The notes beneath the pieces are model-generated. The model saw only the letters and a list, made by a program, of their open reading frames with translations, did not search any database and was not told the DNA's origin. From Aurantiochytrium sp. KH105 (Eukaryota; Sar; Bigyra; Thraustochytrida; Thraustochytriidae), in the NCBI GenBank assembly GCA_003116975.1, contig BGKB01000124.1, positions 124,001-188,000 of the forward strand: a DNA stretch of 64,000 bases, written 5' to 3'. Below are positions 45,591 to 54,449 of this stretch, piece after piece (position 1 is the first letter of the stretch; every line of letters starts with the position of its first letter). The position numbers and the translations under genes were made by a program.

Positions 45591-47918
45591 TTAGGTCGTT
45601 TCTTCTGCCCAAAACGCGAGCGAGCGGCAGTAAAAGCGTGCTCCAGGACTGAGTGCATTTTCGTACACGTGCCTCGTGAGCATGAAGCCATCCGCGAGAA
45701 GGCCATCAAGTTCGTGCGCCCCCTCTTTGAGACGGCTCCGCAGCGCCTCGCGATTCTTGGCGCGAAGTTTGGATCGCTCAAGGGAAGTGAGCGTCTTGTA
45801 CTGCCCAGCAAGCACCGAGGCTCGCTTTGCATTGAGAAGTTCGGGCTCGACCTCAGTTTCGTGCCGACTTGCGTCCTTGACATCTGCTACGCAGGCATAG
45901 GCCTTGCGAATCGGCGTTTCGTCAGAATTCTTCTCTGCAAGCTCACACCCCGCGGCGGTGGCAGCCTTGTGGGCTGAAGAGGCCCTTCGGGCACGCTCAA
46001 AGCAGCTAATGCGGTTTGGATTGCGCCGCTTGCCGCTCGAATTCAATAAACTAGCGCGCGTGTTTCGTCGCGCCTTTGAGCTGGAGTCGCGTCGCTGTGC
46101 GTTTTGCTGTGCTCGAGGACGCGCAATTTCAAAATCGACAAGGCGCGACTGCAGCCTCGCTCCTGTCTCGGGCGCTGTGTAAGGACTCAGACGCGCAAAG
46201 CCGGCAGGGCCCTTTTTTTCTTTGTTGGCGAGAATCTCGCAAACGAGACTGGCCTTGTACGCTTCCCAGCCACGGTTCACGGCAAAAGCATTTCGCAAGA
46301 GACGCGTGCTGGGGAAGTGCGATATGCGTTCCTGCACCGTCGCCAGAGAGGCTCGAGAAAGCTTGCCAAAGAGGTCGTGCTTTGAGATCGAGTAATACTC
46401 GCATAGCGTCTTGGCAACGACCGTAAAGGGGTATTTGTAACTTGTATCTTCTCGACTCGTGAGCGTCTGGTGGTCGCAAATGCTCTCTGTAGGCCCCATC
46501 AAGCACAAGGTCATGACCTTTGTGGCGCGGTGGACATTCTTTGCCGTATCCTCTTTCGGGATGTACCCAAGATGCGAACCGGATTTGGATGTCGTTTTGG
46601 CCATCGTCGAGGGACTTTGCGCGACCAGCTTGCGAACTTCAAGTTCACCGCGTTTGACGATGACGAAGAAGCGAAGCGGGTCGAGGGAATCGCCCTCTTT
46701 CATGATGGAAGTGCCGACGCGGGCGCGATTCGTGTGGAGAGAGATGCACAAATTGAAGAATTCCTTGTCCGTGAGATCCTGAAGTGCAGGAACGGATTTG
46801 AGGAATCGCATCTTACGATCAAAAACTTCCTGATGTGTATTTTGAAGAATGCGCTGATAATCATCCTTGTGGATGACGAGGAGAACGCAAGGCTCAATAG
46901 TGACGACGGCGGCCGTTCGCACTGTGTACTGTGTGGACAGTGCGATTTCCCCAAAGCTTCCCCCGGCCTCGAGTTTGGCGACGGTGTGAGCGACCCCCGA
47001 ATTGTCAACGTCTCGCTGAACGAGAACAGATCCTTCGAGAATAATGAAAAACTCCTCGCCCGTGTCCCCTTGATGGAAGATGAATTCATGCGACTTTTTG
47101 AACGTGCGCATTTTCATGATGCGACAGATTTCGCGGTGCTGCGAGTGGGTGAGATGGGCCCCGACCGTGACGTCAGAGGCGGCGACATCTACGGATGCCT
47201 TGCCGAACGAGCTCACCTTTGACGAGAAAATGGCCAGATGCGAAGTGGATGCCATCATGAAATCGAGGTCTGCGTCCGAGCGCGAAGCAGGATGCGTGTC
47301 GAGAAGTTTGATGAAGCGAGTATAATTTTTGATGCCGACCTGGCTGTCCGCCTCGGCCTGTCTGTTTGTAATGGCTGAGAGCGAGAGCGCGGCTCTCGCG
47401 ATCTGCCTTGCAAGGTCCCAGTTTCTTCGTACTCGCTGGCGGCGCGCGCCCACGGATTCTTTGTTAAGATGCCCAATTGCAGATGCGACCTTGACAGCCG
47501 CACGGACCCGCGACCACATTTCGGCTGTTCGACGCTGCATCGCGGCGTGATCGCTTGCAGGGCCTGCATGGTTCGAAAGCGAGTGCTGTGACCTTGCCAC
47601 GGACCGCGTGGTATCGGCGCGTCCAAATTTTGGTCTCGAGTCTGTGCGACTTGTCCCCAAGTTTCGCGTTGTGCTTTCCTTGCGGAGTCGCTGGTCCAGT
47701 ATGCTGGGCCGACGTGGCCGTGAGGCGTTCTGGGGTCGCTTCGGCGCATGGTCGCTGCCCTGCTCGCTCCCGCTGTTCCTCGGTTCTGCCGTGGCTCTCA
47801 AGTCCGCGAGCCCCGCGTTTCGCTCGGTTTGCTGGCGCTGGAATGGCGTCGCTGCCGAAGCGGTCCTCGTCTCGGGGTCCGTCTTGGACGGTGTTGCAGG
47901 TGTCTGTGACGTGGCCAT
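45591..47918 (-). CDS. Cyclic-nucleotide-binding domain protein, CNBD2-like
   Basis: A 775-residue protein with a disordered Ser/Arg-rich N-terminus (1-150), a helical stretch, and a cyclic-nucleotide-binding fold at about 255-345: REICRIMKMRTFKKSHEFIF, HQGDTGEEFFIILEGSV, then the phosphate-binding-cassette region GGSFGEIALS with VRTAAVV. A second, weaker CNB-like unit follows (DKEFFNLCISLHTNRA, then IMKEGDSLDPLRFFVIVKRG). No kinase or channel domain is present. The double CNB layout and LRFFVIVKRGELEV resemble CNBD2 (CRIS), a cAMP-binding sperm protein. The C-terminus is basic and disordered. In the cassette the usual F-G-E-x-A-L and R-x-A are kept as FGEIALS and RTAA, so nucleotide binding is plausible. 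The start is the first ATG. Confidence 0.78.
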   Translation of the reverse strand: MATSQTPATPSKTDPETRTASAATPFQRQQTERNAGLADLRATAEPRNSGSEQGSDHAPKRPQNASRPRRPSILDQRLRKESTTRNLGTSRTDSRPKFGRADTTRSVARSQHSLSNHAGPASDHAAMQRRTAEMWSRVRAAVKVASAIGHLNKESVGARRQRVRRNWDLARQIARAALSLSAITNRQAEADSQVGIKNYTRFIKLLDTHPASRSDADLDFMMASTSHLAIFSSKVSSFGKASVDVAASDVTVGAHLTHSQHREICRIMKMRTFKKSHEFIFHQGDTGEEFFIILEGSVLVQRDVDNSGVAHTVAKLEAGGSFGEIALSTQYTVRTAAVVTIEPCVLLVIHKDDYQRILQNTHQEVFDRKMRFLKSVPALQDLTDKEFFNLCISLHTNRARVGTSIMKEGDSLDPLRFFVIVKRGELEVRKLVAQSPSTMAKTTSKSGSHLGYIPKEDTAKNVHRATKVMTLCLMGPTESICDHQTLTSREDTSYKYPFTVVAKTLCEYYSISKHDLFGKLSRASLATVQERISHFPSTRLLRNAFAVNRGWEAYKASLVCEILANKEKKGPAGFARLSPYTAPETGARLQSRLVDFEIARPRAQQNAQRRDSSSKARRNTRASLLNSSGKRRNPNRISCFERARRASSAHKAATAAGCELAEKNSDETPIRKAYACVADVKDASRHETEVEPELLNAKRASVLAGQYKTLTSLERSKLRAKNREALRSRLKEGAHELDGLLADGFMLTRHVYENALSPGARFYCRSLAFWAEETT

Positions 47919-48821
47919 GATGGGCGCCTTGTCATTTGCTGGCTCGCCAGCCAGGCAGGCGGGCCTCGGGCCTCAGCAGCAGCAACAGCAGCTGCAGCAG
48001 CGTCGGCAAGCTCGAGCGACACAGCTTGACGCTCTTGGGTTGGCGCGGACCTGGACCAGCTACTCGCGAAGAAACGGTGTGTACCTCGCAAAGTCTGCAT
48101 TCTATGACCCCCAATTCCCTTTATGCGGGGATCTTGTGGGGGGCATGACACGCGCATCAGGGATGTCTCGATAATCTTGGAACGCGAAAGCTATGGACGA
48201 CTGGATCCTACTTGTATGCAGCTGCAGAGCAGCTTTTGCCAGAGGAAGCATGCAGAGTGCGTTGTGGGCATTTCCTTTGGAAAGAAAGCGTTTGACTTTT
48301 CGTTTGTATCTGATCTCTAAGAGTACTGTGTCGCTTCTTTACAGACGGGCAGAGACGGACTTGGCATTCCAACGAAGAGTTCACGAGAGGCTGCTTGCAC
48401 TGCAAGCTTGAAGCGGAAAGTCGACGTTTGTAGAAGCAGGTTAGTTCAAGTCGTGGTCGAGCTCTATGCTCTCTGCAGCTGTTTTCAGTCTGCCAAGAAA
48501 AAAATGGCATAGACTAATCTTCCTGCATGATGACATACATTGTTCTATGCTCACGCGCCCCCACCTCGAAACAAGCACACCAATCCTGCGCTGCCAGCCA
48601 GCCAGCCCCTACGAAGTCTCTCCGCTCGGGAGGCGCTCGATCTGTGCCAGGATGAAGAACAAGAAGACGACGAAGCCGCCGTTTGTTACAAGTCCGCGAC
48701 GCTCGCCTCGCAGACCGATTGATTGATACATATCCCAAACCGCGGCGGCTGCCCTGGACGCGGGCGGGCGGGCGGGCGGGCGGGCGGGCGCGCGCGCGGG
48801 CGGGCAGGCAGGCGGGTAGCG
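47919..48821. other. Divergent region between CNBD gene and RGP1
   Basis: About 900 bp without a supported gene. It contains a short CAG/CAA run at about 47978-48003 and, next to RGP1, a G-rich tract annotated separately. Frames open through it are shadows or lack ATG. Confidence 0.5.
48761..48817 (+). repeat. GGGC tandem tract directly upstream of the RGP1 start
   Basis: Nine or so GGGC units, a CG run and more GGGC/AGGC units end five bases before the RGP1 ATG. Runs of GGG at 4-bp spacing are the pattern of a G-quadruplex on the coding strand, so in the mRNA leader it could impede scanning. That effect is inferred. Confidence 0.7.
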
Positions 48822-50268
48822 ATGTCGTCGTTCGCGTCGCCGGCGTCGTCCTCTCGGCGCGCCGCGGGCGCCAGCTTCCGAAGACAGGCCTCACGCCTTG
48901 GCGATGGCGTCGTGACCTCGGGCACAACGTCGGCGTCTTCGTCGGGGCCAGCGTCGGGGCTGAGCGGCTCGCAGGGAACCCAGGGCGTGGGTCTGGACGT
49001 GGTGGTCTCGCAGCGGTCGTACTTTGCAGGAGACGTGGTGAAGTGCCGGATCTACTTTTACTTTCCCGAGTCTTTGCGTGAGCCCGTGTTTTTAGAGTGG
49101 GCAAGCGCGCAGCTGCACGGGCACGTGGCCTTCGACCCGCACCTTGTCTCGCCCAAAGACGCAGAGCTCGTCGCCGAGGCCGCCGAAGGCGCTCATCTTG
49201 ACTTTGAGGATCGTGAAAAGAGGCTCCGCCAGCAGCATGAGGCGAATGCGGTTTTACATAGGGCGCGGGACAGCATGCGCGTGCTTCGTCGCACGAAGTC
49301 CGAGGTTCAGGTTGGGCGCAGGGATCGCGCGACAGGCCAGGGCGCCCCAGCAGGAACTGCTGCGGACGAAACGAGCCACGATGGCTATGAGGCGACCCTC
49401 GATTTTCTGTCGCAGGCTGCCTCGCTGCCCACGCCCAGTATGCCGGATGTGACGCTTCTAGCGGGCAAGTACGGAAGCTGCCTCTTTTCAAGTCCACCAG
49501 AGGTATTCGCTTGTGCATATGAAGGTCGCCCTGGACGCGAAGTTGCCTTTGCTTTTGAGGCAAGATTGCCTGCAGAGTTGCCACCATCCTTTCGTGGATG
49601 CGCAGCTCGATACTTTTACGTCCTCAGCGTCGGGGCCAAGCTGGACCATCACGAGACGGCGCAGGTCTTGCATGTTCCAATCCGGATATGCTCAACGATC
49701 GATCCAGAGCCGCCCTTGCGTGGGAGTCGGGCGCGACGCACCAAATCGCGAGGCTCGACGTATTCGCGAGGCTCTTCGCAGTCGCTGGCGCAGCGACTTT
49801 CTCGCAATGATCGTGTGCGGTCTTTTTCGTCCTTTCTCGTGGAGGAACACGACTTTAATGCGCGCAGCTACATGCTCGGCGAGACGCGTTTTCGGCGCAA
49901 GGCTGGACCTGGGCCCAGCGAGATGTTCAAGGTCGCATCTGAGGACCTGCCCCTCAATGTGCGACCCGGTGCCGTCAGCCTCAAGGTTGTCGATTATGAC
50001 TGCACCGGAATTGCACTGGAGGAGCGCGCAAGCCAGCACGCTCTGGCGGCCGGCGAGCGTCATAGAAGCACTAATGGTCGTTCGTCGCTAGCACATCGGG
50101 GAAGTTCGGCCGGGTCCTACAAGTCAGATCTTGACAAGGGCATTGGCGCCCTGGGTCACGGCTCAGACGACGGCAGCGCGAACGAGGCTCCGGACAGTGA
50201 GGCGGGCGAAGACGAGAACGAGGGTGAAAATGACAATGCGAATGACGATGACGATGACGACGGCGACA

Positions 50269-50299
<31 letters not shown>

Positions 50300-51047
50300 C
50301 GAGAGCACTGCTGGCGCCGGGACACGCATTTTTCGCATTGGGAGCGAAGCTCGACACATGGCTCTTTTGCACATGTTTCGAGATGCTGTGCGACCCGGCG
50401 ACCAAGTTCTCATGTCTTTTGACTTTCGCAACGCAGACGTGAACTGCTACCAGGTCACGGTCGCGCTGGAGATCGAGGAACGCAGCAAGTGCCCCCCGTC
50501 GTTGCAAGCAGCTTTAGATCCATTGACAGACGCAGATGGCTTTGGCATGGGTCCATGGCAGCGCGTCCTGACCTCACGGACGGTGCAAGTGGGCTTTAAT
50601 TTGCAACGCAGCGTTATTTTGACTGTGCCTACGGAGACAACGCCGGACTTTGAAACAGACTTGGTGTCGGTTCATTCTTTTTTGCGCTTTGAGTTTGTCA
50701 CTGCTCGCGAGACTCCCAACGAAGGGGATGGCGCGAATGGAAGCGAGGGCGATGGGGAGAATGAGGAATGGGTCGGCCCGGGCGCTGTTCAGGGCGGGCT
50801 TCCCGTGACCAACTCGCGCACGCAAACTTCCCCGTGGCGAATCCCGCTCAAGGTGTTGCCTCCTTTTGACCGACATGCCCGGCACAAGGCGGCCGCGCGT
50901 GCCAAGCAGGTTGTAAATGCGATCGAGGGCAATAATTCTATGGGCTCTTTGTCTGCTGTGGGAAGCGAAACGTCCTACGATAGCGGAATCCTGATGTTGA
51001 GTAGCAGCACACAGGCATCCATGCTTCATGTGCACGTATGGTTCTAG
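48822..51047 (+). CDS. RGP1: RGP1-like subunit of the Ric1-Rgp1 Rab6 GEF
   Basis: A 741-residue protein matching RGP1, the arrestin-like partner of RIC1 that activates Rab6/Ypt6 at the Golgi. The arrestin-fold N-terminus reads VVVSQRSYFAGDVVKCRIYF (about 58-77), EWASAQLHGHVAFD (about 94), then PAELPPSFRGCAARYFYVLS (about 250), the best-conserved RGP1 segment, followed by VLHVPIRI. The C-terminal half holds FRIGSEARHMALLHMFRDAV, GDQVLMSFDFRNADVNCYQV and the closing IPLKVLP strand. It is longer than the animal protein (about 390) because of Ser/Arg-rich inserts and an Asp-rich run near 465-495. ATG 48822 is the first in frame. The last 125 bp of the gene are part of a duplicated block. Confidence 0.88.
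50240..50300 (+). repeat. GAC/GAT run encoding an Asp tract in RGP1
   Basis: About 20 consecutive GAC/GAT-type codons, interrupted by Asn and Gly, encode an acidic linker between the arrestin-like and C-terminal parts of RGP1. Confidence 0.8.
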
Positions 51048-51208
51048 ACTTTGCATGATATTTTGACTTTTCTTTGTTCTTCTTTTACAAATAAATATCA
51101 AAGGACAACGGAACAAGTTCGGGTGAACTGATTTGGTTGCTGGACAAATACTTATATATATAAAATTGTAGAAACGCAGCGAGCGTCGTGCTCTCCTCAT
51201 CTCCTCCC
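50923..51208 (+). repeat. 286-bp direct repeat, copy A (RGP1 3' end)
   Basis: Spans the last 125 bp of RGP1 coding sequence, including the TAG at 51045-51047, and 161 bp of 3' flank with AATAAA near 51090. It matches copy B at 51352-51637 without gaps, at a constant offset of 429 bp. I count five differences, all transitions (four in coding sequence, one in flank), so identity is about 98%. The duplication is therefore recent. Copy A belongs to the working gene. Confidence 0.95.
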
Positions 51209-51357
51209 TGCCCGTGCTTACCATGCCTAACGACGACATCGCCCACCCGATTCCCGATCTTACGGGATAAATTACGGAGGGTCAGATTTACGTCGACCGC
51301 GCGCTCCAGAACGCCCAGGTCTAGCCTCCCATCAACCTTCTCCCCTCGCTCTCGAGG
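51208..51357 (+). pseudogene. Fragment of V-ATPase subunit B between the RGP1 repeats
   Basis: Read in one frame, this stretch gives [20 protein letters not shown], a stop (TAA, 51268-51270), ITEGQIYVDRALQNAQV, a stop (TAG, 51322-51324) and PPINLLPSLSR. It is the conserved region of the V-type ATPase B subunit (in animals and yeast [19 protein letters not shown] and onwards), about 50 of roughly 500 codons. Both stops sit exactly where the family has Tyr. The rest looks uneroded. It cannot make a V-ATPase subunit. It is filler between the two copies of the RGP1 3' end; the true gene must lie elsewhere in the genome. Confidence 0.9.
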
Positions 51358-51637
51358 GCAATAATTCTATGGGCTCTTTGTCTGCTGTGAGAAGCGAAAC
51401 GTCCTACGACAGCGGAATCCTGATATTGAGTAGCAGCACACAGGCATCCATGCTTCATGTGCACGTGTGGTTCTAGACTTTGCATGATATTTTGACTTTT
51501 CTTTGTTCTTCTTTTACAAATAAATATCAAAGGACAACGGAACAAGTTCGGGTGAACTGATTTGATTGCTGGACAAATACTTATATATATAAAATTGTAG
51601 AAACGCAGCGAGCGTCGTGCTCTCCTCATCTCCTCCC
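51352..51637 (+). repeat. 286-bp direct repeat, copy B (RGP1 3' end)
   Basis: Second copy of the RGP1 C-terminal codons and 3' flank, fused at its left edge to the V-ATPase B fragment. The frame of the last 41 codons is intact, including the stop, but it has no promoter or start. The right edge reaches to within 31 bp of the Nudix stop codon, so the duplicated flank now also serves as that gene's 3' side. Confidence 0.95.
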
Positions 51638-51668
51638 ATTCTCTCTCTTCAGCTCGCCATAGATTGGA

Positions 51669-52742
51669 TCAAAGAGACGCCGCGCGCTGCTTGCGATTGA
51701 GTTCACGTTGCCGCACGATAAAATCTAGTGCTTTGAAGCTGGGGTTGACAGTTTCGGTTTCGCCGAGACGAGCAAGAAAGGCCTCTTCAACATCGTCGTT
51801 GGTCATGCCAGGAAAAAGCCATTGCTCGCCCTCACGCAAGGCGTCAAGGTTGGTGGACGAGCAGAATGCGCGGAGCGCGTCAAAATCAGGAAACATTTCG
51901 AGCTCGATGAGTGCCGCTCCAGTCATGATCATGGGGTCACGGCGGGTGCGGTTGAGTCGCTCGAACTGCTCGCGTTGCCAATCATTGACATACGAGATAC
52001 CTTCATCCATGACGGATGTGAGGCAGTATTCGACGGCCTCCTCGAGCGGAACCCAGCGCACCTCATGGACCTCGGGGGAGATTTCTTCCTTTTCTTCGAC
52101 GGGCATGGACCAGTAGGGAGATTCGGTGGACTCGATGAGCTTGTAAAACTCCCTGCGACGTGCGCGCAGAGACTCATTGACCTCGTCAATGTCGAGGTTC
52201 GCAAGCCAGGGATTCTCCTCAGCAATGGCAACAAAGTTGTACATGAGGTTGGATCGACTGCGGATCGGGCGCGTTTGCTTGACGCTAAAGGGCCGCAAAA
52301 TAATGTCCTCGAAGGGCACCTGCGTTTCCGCCGGCCGAAGGAACTCCTCGCTGAGTTCCCGCTTGGCGGCTTCCTCGAGTGTTTCGCCCTTGTCCACATT
52401 GCCACCGGCGAGCTTGTACTCGCCGGGATACCGCATGGTGGTGATTTTTTCAGGGGTGCTGCGAAGCCAGTTGATGACCTCATTCTGGCCAAGCAGGACC
52501 TCCCAGCCACTCTCAAAGCACAAGTTCTTCTCCGCGTCCGACCCCTTGAGGTATCCCTTGAGGAAGGCGTTCTTGGTCGTCAAGGCGTCTCCATACTTAT
52601 CTTTGAGCCGCCTCGCAAAGGAGACAGCTTCTCCCGGCTTCTCCCCCTCTGCCTCGCAGCGTCTGCGCACGCAGATCACCGTCGCCGCCTCCCTCACGGC
52701 CAGCTCTCCGCGCACCTCGAACGGGTTCGTCGCCGCCGCCAT
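51669..52742 (-). CDS. Nudix hydrolase domain protein
   Basis: A 357-residue protein with one Nudix fold. The box GGNVDKGETLEEAAKRELSE (about residues 112-131, continuing EF) keeps the G-x5-E-x7-RE-x2-EE core needed for metal binding, but the glycine usually following EE-x is Leu (EEFLRP). It begins with REAATVICVRR, a typical first strand. Later parts are SRSNLMYNFVAIAEE, a DEVNESLRARRREFYKL helix, SPEVHEVRWVPLEEAVEY (the usual strand-helix after the box) and a C-terminal helical extension. The substrate (NDP-X) cannot be named. The ATG at 52742 is preferred; the frame upstream begins only with TTG. It is convergent with RGP1 across the duplicated block. Confidence 0.82.
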   Translation of the reverse strand: MAAATNPFEVRGELAVREAATVICVRRRCEAEGEKPGEAVSFARRLKDKYGDALTTKNAFLKGYLKGSDAEKNLCFESGWEVLLGQNEVINWLRSTPEKITTMRYPGEYKLAGGNVDKGETLEEAAKRELSEEFLRPAETQVPFEDIILRPFSVKQTRPIRSRSNLMYNFVAIAEENPWLANLDIDEVNESLRARRREFYKLIESTESPYWSMPVEEKEEISPEVHEVRWVPLEEAVEYCLTSVMDEGISYVNDWQREQFERLNRTRRDPMIMTGAALIELEMFPDFDALRAFCSSTNLDALREGEQWLFPGMTNDDVEEAFLARLGETETVNPSFKALDFIVRQRELNRKQRAASL

Positions 52743-53338
52743 CTCGCCGCGTCGCCAGTCCCGCCCGCGCCCAATCAATCAATCAATCAATCAACCAGCG
52801 CCCGCGCGCCGCCTGCCCTCGCGACGCCGCACGCCTCGCGCCGCTGCGGCGACCTGCACGCTCGGGCTCCACGCCGCGCGCCCTTCCGGCATTGCCGTCG
52901 ACCGAGATCGCGATCGGGGCGTGCGAGTCCGCCTCCCCGCGCCGCTGCCGCGCACGTTATAGTCCCCGACTAGATCCGACTAGTCGTCGCGCGCAGGATC
53001 GCGCCGGGCTTGTTCAAATTCAAAACATCATCATCGACAGCGACAACAACAGCAGGAAGGGCGACCGCAGGAACGACGCGGGGGAGGACGACGACAGCGA
53101 GCACGAGCGGGGCCGCGGGCGGAGAAGCTCCGGACGCGGGCCTCGGGGCAGAGCGCGGCCGCCGCTGCCCGGCGCGGCGCGAGCCTTGGTGCCGCTGAGG
53201 CGCCGCGACCGCGGGCGAGGAGACGACCTCGCTGCGCAGGCCCGCGAGAGGAGGAGCGAGGGCGCCGAGGGAGGCCAGGCCCTGGCGGACGCGGGCGCAG
53301 ACGCGGGAAGCTCGTTGCTGAGGTTGGCGCGCAGCGCG

Positions 53339-54352
53339 ATGAGCTCGACGAGCGTGTATTACTTTGTTCCGGAGGACGGAGATGACGAGGCGCACCCGAA
53401 CTTTTTCTCGTTGAGCAAGCCGGCGGCCAAGGTCCGCGCCGCAGACGTGCGCGCTGCATTTCCTCTGCCGGGGGCCTACCACCTCCGCTTCAAAAAGGCT
53501 TTTAAGAACACATATGTGTGGCTGGATGCCGTCGACGACGGTCAGATTGTGCCACGTTTCGAGGGGCAAATTTTTGCCAAGATCTCGCGGTTATCTGCAC
53601 AGCATGGCGCGGCAGGAGCGGGTGGCAGCAGGACTGCAGCTGCACGCGCAGGCTCTTCAGGCGCAGAAAATCGATCTGCAAGGCCAGTTTCGTCGTCATC
53701 GTCATCATCTTCGTCGTCGACTTCTTCTTCGGCGGCAGCAGCAAGATCAGCACCAGGTTCATCAGCGCCAGCAGGAGGCAACGCAGCCCCTCGACGAGCA
53801 CGGGCTCCGAGCGGAGGCGGTGCATCCTCGGGCGGGGGAACGCCTCCTCTGCAGGCCGCTCGGTCAACTCGTATGCCAGAAAAGATGAACAGTGGAGATT
53901 TGCTAGGTCTGCATTCATCGGCTGGGACGGCGTCCGGGGCGATCGCTGCGCCTGTTCCGGTTCGTGGCGGTTCAGCAGGGCAAATGGGCTCCGGAGGATC
54001 GTCTTCACCAGTTCCGTCACCAACGCTGGTGAGGCCGGGCTCCGGCACCGGGTCTGCTGGGGCAGCGGCCGGTGCAAGTTCAGGACTCCGCAAACCCCCG
54101 TCCGCTGGCGGGTCCATGTCCTCCTCTTCGGCGGCGGACGCCCTGCACAAGATGGATCTTGATTGGTCACCCTCAGCCCCGTCACCAACGCCCTCGCCGC
54201 CAATGATGCCGACTGGATCGACACCCATGCCCATGAACGGTGCGCGGTCATCGTCACCGGTGCGTAGGCCCGCGTCACGGAATGGCGCGACCAAAAGTAG
54301 TCTTTCCATCCCGAGCGATTTGTCAAGCGCTGCCAAGGACTTTAAGTTGTGA
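53339..54352 (+). CDS. DIX-domain protein (Dishevelled/Axin/SOSEKI-like fold)
   Basis: A 337-residue protein. Residues 1-85 resemble a DIX domain: SSTSVYYFVPEDGDDEAHPN, then AADVRAAFPLPGAYHLRFKK, then VWLDAVDDGQIVPRFEGQIF with AKI. This follows the DIX order of a short first strand, a helix before GAYHLRFK (compare GAKYFFK in Dishevelled) and the closing DD-x3-P-x-F-x-G strand. DIX domains polymerise head to tail; they build Wnt signalosomes in animals and polarity complexes (SOSEKI) in plants. The remaining 250 residues are Ser/Ala/Pro/Gly-rich and disordered. The first ATG in frame is 53339. It is divergent from the Nudix gene. Assignment rests on motif reading alone; the polymer role is family knowledge. 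Confidence 0.65.
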   Translation: MSSTSVYYFVPEDGDDEAHPNFFSLSKPAAKVRAADVRAAFPLPGAYHLRFKKAFKNTYVWLDAVDDGQIVPRFEGQIFAKISRLSAQHGAAGAGGSRTAAARAGSSGAENRSARPVSSSSSSSSSSTSSSAAAARSAPGSSAPAGGNAAPRRARAPSGGGASSGGGTPPLQAARSTRMPEKMNSGDLLGLHSSAGTASGAIAAPVPVRGGSAGQMGSGGSSSPVPSPTLVRPGSGTGSAGAAAGASSGLRKPPSAGGSMSSSSAADALHKMDLDWSPSAPSPTPSPPMMPTGSTPMPMNGARSSSPVRRPASRNGATKSSLSIPSDLSSAAKDFKL

Positions 54353-54449
54353 ATGTTATTTTTCCCCTTGTGCAAGAAATGGTCCCATCGCGCCAAAGAA
54401 TGCCCCCTCGTGTATTCATTCTTCTCTGGTTCTGAATTTCTAACAGGAG

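Noticed and set aside
48514-49587. 357-codon minus-strand frame over the RGP1 start region
   Set aside because: It depends on the GGGC tract, and the plus strand holds the recognisable RGP1 N-terminus.
51209-51351. Insertion of a mobile element between two long target-site duplications
   Set aside because: The insert is a piece of V-ATPase subunit B with no terminal repeats, poly-A or transposase, and 286-bp target duplications are not known for DNA transposons. Duplication with templated filler fits better.
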